The position numbers and the translations under genes were made by a program. The notes under the pieces are model-generated. The model was not told the DNA's origin, did no database searches, and was given only the letters and a program-made list of their open reading frames with translations. Below are positions 1-5,494 of a stretch of DNA of 10,023 bases, piece by piece (position 1 is the first letter of the stretch; each line of letters opens with the position of its first letter). The DNA is from Verrucomicrobiota bacterium (lineage in GTDB: Bacteria > Verrucomicrobiota > Lentisphaeria > Oligosphaerales > JAFGRS01). The DNA is taken from contig JAGVUW010000823.1 of NCBI GenBank assembly GCA_019136035.1, forward strand, positions 1 through 10,023, in the 5' to 3' direction.

Positions 1-166
1 ACCGTCTCCACAGCGCTCCCCGAATCTGATCGAGCCGAGGCGAAAATGTAGTTACTCGAAAACGCCGACGTTGCGGCGCAACAACTTACACATCACAGTG
101 CGTAACTTGGGTTAAGTAAATTGTCTTTCTTAGTGGCGGCGCGTGCGAAAGGGGACTTCCCCAGTC
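1..166. other. Upstream region of the fic remnant, AT-richer than the rest
   Basis: This stretch is clearly less GC-rich than the rest of the window, especially about 80-130, which fits a promoter region for the following fic remnant. I see no convincing -35/-10 pair. A small inverted repeat (GTTGC at 70-74, GCAAC at 78-82, loop GGC) could be an operator but is too short to call. Frame 1 is open from base 1 to a TAG at 49-51, so the first 16 codons could be the tail of a plus-strand gene outside the window. This cannot be tested here. Confidence 0.35.
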
Positions 167-617
167 ATGGGACGCATCACCGGAACCTACAGGAGCACGG
201 AAGTCGGCGGGGAACAGGTGAGAGCTCTTGTGCCTCACCCACTCCCGCCAGGCGATCCGCCGTTGCTGCTGGATGGAGAGCTTAGCGGACTTCACCGCGA
301 GGCCATGGCAGCCATCGAACGGCTGAACCTTGCCGCCAGCATGGTGGCCAGTCCCGACTGGTTCCTGCACGGCTTCGTGCGCAAAGAGGCCGTGATTTCC
401 TCTCAGATCGAGGGTACCCAGGCCACGCTCGAGGACATTGTATCGTTCGAGGCTACTCGTCAGGCAGAACGCCCAGCCTACCGCAGGGAAGGCCATCGAG
501 CTCTTGTGCCGCATAAACATCCTTCAGGAGGTCACCGGCAAGCAGCGCGATCGGGTCTACGCCTATCAGTCCTGTCTGGACGTACTGGCGGAAGACACGG
601 CCCTCTCGAGGCGCTGA
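167..617 (+). pseudogene. Fic family protein, broken: N-terminal and C-terminal domains kept, catalytic core lost
   Basis: An intact Fic protein transfers AMP (or another nucleotide moiety) to hydroxyl groups of target proteins. From ATG 167 the reading frame begins MGRITGTY, followed by VPHPLPP and then VRKEAVISSQIEGTQATLED, the hallmark of the Fic N-terminal domain (inhibitory SxxxEGx type region), up to about base 465. The frame then shifts. From about 474 the +1-shifted frame reads QPTAGKAIELL...LQEVTGKQRDRVYAY...LDVLAEDT and stops at TGA 615-617. That is the winged-helix and terminal segment of long Fic proteins (about 370-390 residues). The roughly 200 or more residues between, including the catalytic HPFxxGNGR motif, are absent. 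An internal deletion with frameshift explains this. A start at GTG 143 is also open, but MGRITGTY is the usual family start. Not functional as an AMPylator. Confidence 0.85.
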
Positions 618-635
618 ACATTGGGATCCGGGGTC

Positions 636-788
636 GGTAACCACGAAAAGCACGAAAGACACGAACAGGAGAGGATGGGATCAGAGAGGCCTGACACGCA
701 CACGACGCCGGGCGCCGGACGGACTGTCGTCGCGCTCTCACCTCTCCGAGTGCCTTCTCGTTCGCGCTTTTCGTGCCTTTCGTGGTCC
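636..788. repeat. CACGAAA inverted-repeat element (MITE/REP-like)
   Basis: The left arm (640-666) contains three head-to-tail units of the type CACGAAAAG. The right arm (760-786) is its reverse complement with about four differences in 27 bases. The arms enclose about 95 bases of unrelated GC-rich sequence. The element starts 18 bases after the stop of the fic remnant. Short open frames across it (for example NHEKHERHEQ) are by-products of the repeat, not genes. Dispersed CACGAAA repeats of this kind are, from memory, common between genes in environmental PVC-like genomes. Whether it moves or only folds in RNA is unknown. Confidence 0.6.
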
Positions 789-1121
789 AATTCCCTCTTC
801 CCGCAGAACGCTTCGGCGATGACTCAGGACAAGCACCGACGCTGGGCTGGAGGCCGCGCCACAGCGGAGGGTTGACGACAAAGGATCGGTGCCGTGTGCG
901 GCTATGGCGTTGCCGAACAGCGGGTTGTAATGGCAATCGCGTATCGGTCAACCGGGGAGGCCATCATCTTCGCCCCCATTTCCTGGGCATCGGGCAAGCC
1001 AGTATGATCTGGGCTCCTCAGGCAACGGCGTCCTTCCGGTGACGACGGGTGGTGTCCCTCTCGCCTGTCTTGGACTCCTCCGGGCGGACCTCGACGAGGG
1101 CGCTGGTCGGGCGGCTCTCCT
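789..1121. other. Gene-poor stretch, nothing recognised
   Basis: No reading frame here has a plausible ribosome binding site or a recognisable protein sequence. Small frames exist in several directions, such as a 25-codon one starting at 930, but none resembles a known family. The sequence separates the CACGAAA element from the hairpin cluster and may be decayed DNA. Confidence 0.4.
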
Positions 1122-1372
1122 ATCCCAACGGGATTGCGTCCTCCAGCCCAGGGTTGCGGCAAGGCCGCTACCCTGGGTCCCGATCCCGTTCCTCCCCTCC
1201 AACCCCAAGGGGGTTGCGTCATCGTGCCGATGCGCCGGCCACTGGCGCCTCGGCGGACGCAACCCCCGTTGGGGTTGGGGCCCATGGCCATGGGCCATCC
1301 CAGGGTAGCGGAGGTACCGCAACCCTGGGCTCTGGAACGCAGCCCCCTGGGGGCATGGGGAGGCCGCCTCCC
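1122..1372. repeat. Cluster of at least six REP-like hairpins
   Basis: Six or more inverted repeats follow each other. ATCCC/GGGAT lies at 1122-1134. A 31-base hairpin at 1147-1177 has outer stem CCCAGGGT/ACCCTGGG and inner stem GCGGC/GCCGC. CAACCCC/GGGGTTG occurs at 1200-1216 and again at 1260-1277. A perfect 18-base palindrome built on GGCCCATGG lies at 1279-1296. A second CCCAGGGT/ACCCTGGG hairpin at 1299-1329 is in the opposite orientation to the first, with inner stem GCGG/CCGC. GCCCC/GGGGC (1342-1354) and GGGAGG/CCTCCC (1358-1372) follow. Two hairpin families, each present twice, point to a composite REP/BIME-type array, not chance. Several short open frames over it are repeat translations. 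Confidence 0.75.
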
Positions 1373-1555
1373 TTCGTACTACTGTCCGTCAGAAACTCGC
1401 TCTCCGGGCAAGCCCTTGGCCACAGACGTACAGTCCACAGACGCACCCTCCCCCTGGGTTGCGGGCAGAGCCCGCGCCAAGATCCTTCCTGTTCTCGGAA
1501 CCACCATGTTTCACGCCATGCAGGACGCACTTGCCGCCTGAAGCCGGCCATAGAT
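1373..1555. other. Intergenic, one small hairpin, no gene seen
   Basis: The only structure seen is GCGGGC/GCCCGC with loop AGA at 1461-1475. I find no supported coding region on either strand. Confidence 0.4.
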
Positions 1556-1597
1556 GGATAGTCCGCCAAGCCGGCTTGCCGGGGGTGGGGACTATCC
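1556..1597 (-). terminator. Inverted repeat likely ending the glycosyltransferase transcript
   Basis: GGATAGTCC (1556-1564) and GGACTATCC (1589-1597) form a perfect 9-base stem. Inside it lies the 12-base palindrome CAAGCCGGCTTG (1567-1578), giving a nested hairpin. It sits 25 bases past the stop codon of the minus-strand glycosyltransferase gene, where a terminator is expected. There is no T-run on the minus strand, so it may act as a 3' end stabiliser or belong to the repeat class instead. Confidence 0.45.
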
Positions 1598-1619
1598 TCC
1601 GGGGTGGGGGCTATCCGCG
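1582..1619. repeat. Two 19-base direct repeats next to the glycosyltransferase stop
   Basis: Two adjacent copies (1582-1600 and 1601-1619) of a GGGGTGGGG-R-CTATCC unit differ at only a few positions. The first copy provides one arm of the 1556-1597 inverted repeat. The second ends two bases before the stop codon of the minus-strand gene at 1622. Confidence 0.6.
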
Positions 1620-1621
1620 GA

Positions 1622-3220
1622 TCACGGCGCGGCGGCGGCGTGTCGGGCCAGCCAGCGCGTCCAGTGGTCGCGGCGGATGGAGACCACGAGCAGGACTCCC
1701 GGGCGCAGGCCGTGGTATTCCTGAACGTAGCTGTCGTTCCAGTCGGCCGGCAGGCCTGCGGCGAGGGCTGGCGTGGTGATCAGGACTGCCGGCCGGGCCT
1801 GCACGGCCGTCGGGTCGAGGGCGGTCCACCACCCGGCCTGGGTGAGATGTCGCAGGTACCAGGGCAGGGGCCAGTTGTCCTCGGGCGGTGCCATGGTGAA
1901 GACGGTCAGCGCCTCGCCGGTGGGGGTGGCCTGGCGGAGTTCCTCGAGGCGCCGCACCAGATCGAGGAAGGCGCGGCTGGTCTGGGCGTAGGCGTACGGG
2001 TGACGCGGGTGCGCGGCGTCGCGGGTCGCCGCCAGCCAGGCATCGCGGCCGAGGCCGGCGGCGCCGGCCGCCAGGATGAGGCCGGCGAGGAGGCGGGGCA
2101 GGGGGCGCGGCAGGGTCTCGAGGAGAGCCGCCGTGCCCAGGCCGGCCAGGAGGATCCAGGCGTGCCAGAAGGAGAGCAGGCACCACGGCGTCTTGTAGAG
2201 CAGGCACCACGGCGTCTTGTAGGGCAGCAGGCTGTAGGCGGCCGTCAGGACGACGGCGTACAGGCCGAGGGCGCGGCGGGCCACGCTGGCCGCACCAGGC
2301 CGGCCAGGCTGGCGCCATGCCGCCAGGAGGCCGGCCAGGCCCAGCACCAGAATCAGGGCCTCGCCGCCGCGGACGCCGACCCCGTCGGGGCGGCTGACGA
2401 GGAGGCCGAGGTACCACCCGACCGGGTGGCGGTGTGCCGTGGCCGCGGTGCCGCGCCCGAGGTAGGTGCCGTAGGCAGCCCAGGCGTCGAGCGGACCACG
2501 CGGGTTCGTGCCGAAGGAGCTGTAGAGGAGCAGCGACACGGCCGCCGCGACCCCGAGGCCGAGCAGGATGTGCCCCACGTGTGCGGCGAGGTGCCGGCGG
2601 ATCTCCCGCGGCGGTACCGTCGCCGCCACCGCCACGGCCAGGGCCGCTGCCGCCACGACCCAGGTCTCCTTGGTCGACTGCATCAGGCCCAGGCAGAGAC
2701 CCGCCGCCGCCGCCGAATGCCAGGTCGGCACCACGGCATGGCGCCAGACGGACAGCACCAGCCCGAAGGTGAACACCACCATGAGCATCTCGTGGATGAA
2801 GAAGCGGCTGTAGACGACCATCGCCGGTGACAGCGCCGTCAGCGCCGCCGCCGCCAGCGCCGGGGTCGGGCCCAGCGGGCGCGCGGCGGCGAGGGCCATC
2901 ATGGCCAGGACTACTCCGAAGAGCGCCGGCGTGAGGCGGTAGGAGCCCATGGCGCTGGCCGCGAAGACGCCGCCGGACTGGAGTCGGACCAGGGGCCACG
3001 CGAGGTAGTACAGGGCCGGGCCGTGGTGCTCGTGCGGGTCGTAGCGGTAGACGCCGGTCTCGAGGAGCTCCCCGAGTTTCCAGGCCTGATTCGCCTCGTC
3101 AGGGTGCACCGGCCGATCCTCGAGCCGCACCGTGCGCAGGGCCACCGCGACGGCCGCGATCACGGCCACGGCCACGACGGCGACACGCCGCTGCCAGAGC
3201 GGATGCGGTCGCGGGGTCAT
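1622..3220 (-). CDS. GT39-type membrane glycosyltransferase, Agl23-like (TIGR03663 family)
   Basis: The 532-residue protein is a polytopic membrane protein of the dolichyl/undecaprenyl-phosphate mannosyltransferase type, which moves a sugar from a lipid-phosphate carrier onto a periplasmic acceptor. After an N-terminal membrane helix (residues 11-29) comes VHPDEANQAW (38-47), with the Asp/Glu pair typical of the GT-C catalytic loop, then LLETGVYRYDP and HGPALYYL. This combination matches TIGR03663 ('flippase activity-associated Agl23') proteins. Many hydrophobic helices follow, then a soluble C-terminal part from about residue 420. The conserved YKTPWCLL segment is duplicated in tandem (334-341 and 342-349). 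The start ATG at 3220 has a strong GGAGGGAGG ribosome binding site at 3230-3238, spacing 9. It lies 89 bases after the discoidin-like gene on the same strand. The substrate is unknown. Confidence 0.88.
   Translation of the reverse strand: MTPRPHPLWQRRVAVVAVAVIAAVAVALRTVRLEDRPVHPDEANQAWKLGELLETGVYRYDPHEHHGPALYYLAWPLVRLQSGGVFAASAMGSYRLTPALFGVVLAMMALAAARPLGPTPALAAAALTALSPAMVVYSRFFIHEMLMVVFTFGLVLSVWRHAVVPTWHSAAAAGLCLGLMQSTKETWVVAAAALAVAVAATVPPREIRRHLAAHVGHILLGLGVAAAVSLLLYSSFGTNPRGPLDAWAAYGTYLGRGTAATAHRHPVGWYLGLLVSRPDGVGVRGGEALILVLGLAGLLAAWRQPGRPGAASVARRALGLYAVVLTAAYSLLPYKTPWCLLYKTPWCLLSFWHAWILLAGLGTAALLETLPRPLPRLLAGLILAAGAAGLGRDAWLAATRDAAHPRHPYAYAQTSRAFLDLVRRLEELRQATPTGEALTVFTMAPPEDNWPLPWYLRHLTQAGWWTALDPTAVQARPAVLITTPALAAGLPADWNDSYVQEYHGLRPGVLLVVSIRRDHWTRWLARHAAAAP
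2174..2221. repeat. Perfect 24-base tandem duplication inside the glycosyltransferase gene
   Basis: Bases 2174-2197 and 2198-2221 are identical. The unit keeps the frame and doubles the eight-residue segment YKTPWCLL. The identity at every position suggests a recent replication-slippage event, or an assembly artefact. Confidence 0.95.
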
Positions 3221-3309
3221 GCCGACGCACCTCCCTCCAGACGCCGCGCCTTGCCCGGGCGCGGCCGTCCATGCCGTCGCCCGTCGCCAGCCGCCAGCGG
3301 CGCAGGCGC

Positions 3310-3999
3310 TCAGGGCTTGGGGATGCCGAAGACCTCGATCTCGGTGTAGTGGTTCATCTCGTCGGAGGTGTTGCCGCGACTGTAGAAGCGCACGTAGCGG
3401 CCGCTGACGCCGGGCACCGGCATGAGCCGTCCCTCGTAGGTCTCAACGTACTCGAAGTCCTTGCCGATGCCGAGGCCGGCGGAGTTGTCGTGGTCGTTGT
3501 TGAACACCGTGGTGACGTTGGTGATGAAGTCCTCGTCGTCGGCGGTCTGCACGACCACGTCGTGGTAGACGCGTGCCTGGCTGTGGTAATGCCAGAGGAC
3601 GATAGCGTGGATGGTAGCGGGCTTGCCGAGGTCGATCTGGACGTACTGCTTACCGGGCCCGAGTTCGACGTAGCTGCCCTCGATGCCCTCCTTGTCGCCG
3701 TCGGTGATCAGCTCCAGCTCGCCGATGACCGGCTCCTCGTCGCTGCCGGTGACCGCCGCGCCGGCGGCCAGGTTGACGGTGCCGGTCGGCACCAGGATCG
3801 CCGGCCGGGCGGCCTCGCCGCGTGCCGGCTCGAGGTTGGCGCTGCGGATGTGCTTCGGGGTGCCGGTGAACATCGGCCGGGGCAGGGTGATCGTCAGCTC
3901 GGTCTTGCCGGCCTCCTGGGCCTTGAGGGCCGCCGGCAGGACCAGCGCCGCGCCGAGTACCAGGATCGCCCCCATCCGCAGGGTATATCGCGTGATCAT
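3310..3999 (-). CDS. Secreted discoidin-like (F5/8 type C-like) domain protein
   Basis: A 229-residue exported protein. Residues 1-27 look like a signal peptide (basic start, hydrophobic core, LKA|QE cleavage site). The rest is a linker and a discoidin-like beta-sandwich domain from about 75 to the end, with VNLAAG, ITDGD, YVQIDLG, IHAIVLWHY, VVVQTADDEDF, VFNNDHDNSAGLG (165-177) and RYVRFYSRGNTSDEMNHYTEIEVFG. Discoidin-like domains often bind carbohydrate, which suggests a periplasmic or surface binding role; the ligand is unknown. The same domain, with the same FNNDHDN motif, forms the C-terminal end of the NqrC protein encoded just upstream, and the linker also aligns, so the two are paralogues. 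The start ATG 3999 has GAGG at 4010-4013, spacing 10. A repeat-bearing 283-base gap separates it from nqrC. Confidence 0.85.
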   Translation of the reverse strand: MITRYTLRMGAILVLGAALVLPAALKAQEAGKTELTITLPRPMFTGTPKHIRSANLEPARGEAARPAILVPTGTVNLAAGAAVTGSDEEPVIGELELITDGDKEGIEGSYVELGPGKQYVQIDLGKPATIHAIVLWHYHSQARVYHDVVVQTADDEDFITNVTTVFNNDHDNSAGLGIGKDFEYVETYEGRLMPVPGVSGRYVRFYSRGNTSDEMNHYTEIEVFGIPKP

Positions 4000-4063
4000 T
4001 GTTCCGAGTCCTCGTTGACAGTCTCTCGTATGAAACGTCGCCTCGTCATGTGCGCCGTTCTTG

Positions 4064-4145
4064 TCGCAGACTTTCAGCCTGCGATGCGTAACCCCTGATG
4101 TCCCAGGGCGTTGCCCTGGGCTGATGAAGGATGCCCTTTCAGGGC
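4064..4145. repeat. Series of three REP-like hairpins between nqrC and the discoidin-like gene
   Basis: Three hairpins stand in a row: TCGCAG/CTGCGA at 4064-4084 (extended by CT/AG after one mismatch), a perfect 8-base stem CCCAGGGC/GCCCTGGG with loop GTT at 4102-4120, and GCCCT/AGGGC with loop TTC at 4133-4145. The second shares the CCCAGGG core with the hairpins at 1147 and 1299. Minus-strand translation gives ISPGQRPGT, a peptide I recall as a typical by-product of such repeats in environmental genomes. The array could shape mRNA stability between the two genes. Confidence 0.65.
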
Positions 4146-4262
4146 CCCAGGCCAGCGCCGCGGCTCGCGTCGACCCGGAAGTCCACGGACGGCGCCGCGG
4201 ACCTACCTGCCGCGCCGGCGGACGCGTTCGCGTCTGTGGCCGGTCGCCGCCGGGCCGGCGCC

Positions 4263-4279
4263 GCGGCACGACGTGCCGC
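4263..4279 (-). terminator. Strong hairpin just after nqrC
   Basis: GCGGCAC (4263-4269) and GTGCCGC (4273-4279) form a perfect 7-base GC-rich stem with a 3-base loop, three bases past the nqrC stop codon. No T-run follows on the minus strand. It may attenuate or end the NQR transcript, or protect its 3' end from decay. Confidence 0.4.
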
Positions 4280-4282
4280 AAT

Positions 4283-5494
4283 CTACTTTCCGAAGGCCTG
4301 GATCTCCACCAGACGCGTCGGCTCGCCGCCGCAGGCGCCGTTGGTCCAGACGCGGATGCAGCGCGCCGGGGTGCCCTCCTTGGCCGGCCCGCGCAGGTCG
4401 ACGATCTCGCCCCACCAGCGCGCGAAGAAGGCCGTATCGCTGCCCTGGCCGAGGCCGCTGGAGTTGTCGTGGTCGTTGTTGAACACCGTGCGCACGTTGC
4501 TCGTGAACTCGGCGTCGTCGGCGATCTGCACGATGACGTCGTTGTAGATCACCGGGTTCTTGTAGTAGTGCCAGATGACGACGCCGTGCAGGGTGTGCAC
4601 CGCCCCGAGGTCGACCTGAGCCCACTGCGGGTCGGGGTCGAATTCGACGAAATCGAACTCGCCGCTGCGGCGGATGCCGTCGGTGAGCTGCGAGAGTGCG
4701 CCGATGATGGGTTCCTCCGTCAGGCTCGAGGTCACCGGCCGGCCCTGCGCCAGGTTGCGCAGGCCCTTCGGCACCATGAAATCGGCGCGGCGGACCTCCT
4801 CGCGCAGGTGGGGCGGCGTCTGCAGGTTCTTCGGGTAGCCGGGGGTGGCGCGGGTGACCGCGTCGGTGGTCAGGTCGAGGTCGAGGGGCACCATGGCCGC
4901 GCCGCCGGCCAGGAAGCTGGCGATGGCCGTATTCAGTGCCTGGCCCAGGCTGAAGGTGGTCTTCGAGGCCCCGGTGATGGCGTCGACGACATGAGGCCCG
5001 CGCACGGTGCTGCTGATGACGATGCCGGCGCCCTCGGGAGTCGACAGGGGCTTGCCGCTGAACTGCGCCAGCCAGGCCGGCTCGGCGATGCGGCCGCCCA
5101 GGCCGGGCGTCTCGTTCTGCTGGTAGATGCGCAGGCCCAGGAGGCGGTCCTTCTCCGCCGAGATCGCCACGATGCCGCGGATGATGCCGTACTTCCCCGC
5201 CGTGACCAGGTCCAGGCCGTAGCCGATCAGGGCGCCGTCGCGGCGCGCCTCCATGACCTCCATCTCGCCGCGGCGGCGGACGCGGATGCCGGTGGTGTAC
5301 GCCTCCAGGACCTGCGACCGTGTCGCCTCGGCCGTGCTCAGCCCGAAGGCGTCGACCACGGCCGCCGTCCGGGAGTACTGCTCGTTGGCGCGGATAGCGT
5401 CGGCCCAGTAGGTGTTGGCGAAGGTCAGCAGCGCGGCGCTGATGGCGCAGAGCAGGACCGTGTAGAGCACGGTGTAGAGCGGCTGGTCCTTCAT
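4283..5494 (-). CDS. nqrC: NqrC, FMN-carrying subunit of Na+-NQR, fused to a C-terminal discoidin-like domain
   Basis: A 403-residue protein; ordinary NqrC has about 260. One N-terminal membrane helix (residues 7-27) precedes the periplasmic FMN-binding domain. That domain shows ETPGLGG (128-134) and D171-AITGA-S177, the D-x-x-S/T-G-A-T/S motif where the flavin transferase ApbE links FMN; here the acceptor would be serine, not the usual threonine. From about residue 200 the protein leaves the NqrC family and continues through a linker into a discoidin-like domain (about 245-403) with VDLG, HGVVIWHYY, VFNNDHDNSSGLG (337-349) and an end VEIQAFGK. This domain would sit in the periplasm. It is homologous to the separate secreted protein downstream. 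The ATG at 5494 overlaps the nqrB stop (ATGA) and has GGAGG at 5504-5508, spacing 9, so the longer open frame to 6178 is not used. A hairpin follows the stop. Confidence 0.9.
   Translation of the reverse strand: MKDQPLYTVLYTVLLCAISAALLTFANTYWADAIRANEQYSRTAAVVDAFGLSTAEATRSQVLEAYTTGIRVRRRGEMEVMEARRDGALIGYGLDLVTAGKYGIIRGIVAISAEKDRLLGLRIYQQNETPGLGGRIAEPAWLAQFSGKPLSTPEGAGIVISSTVRGPHVVDAITGASKTTFSLGQALNTAIASFLAGGAAMVPLDLDLTTDAVTRATPGYPKNLQTPPHLREEVRRADFMVPKGLRNLAQGRPVTSSLTEEPIIGALSQLTDGIRRSGEFDFVEFDPDPQWAQVDLGAVHTLHGVVIWHYYKNPVIYNDVIVQIADDAEFTSNVRTVFNNDHDNSSGLGQGSDTAFFARWWGEIVDLRGPAKEGTPARCIRVWTNGACGGEPTRLVEIQAFGK

Noticed and set aside
1..51. Tail of an upstream plus-strand gene
   Set aside because: Sixteen open codons before TAG at 49-51 are too few to separate from chance.
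1122..1372. A CRISPR array
   Set aside because: The repeats are palindromes of different types with irregular spacing, not one direct repeat with even spacers, and there are no cas genes.
1049..1561. A coding region of 170 codons
   Set aside because: Its sequence is the translation of the hairpin repeats (for example ATLGSGTQPPGG), with no ribosome binding site.
1604..2830. A 408-codon open frame on the plus strand
   Set aside because: It is antisense to the glycosyltransferase gene, its product is rich in Gly, Arg, Ala and Gln without any family resemblance, and the minus strand has a recognisable protein with a strong ribosome binding site. High GC content keeps such frames open.
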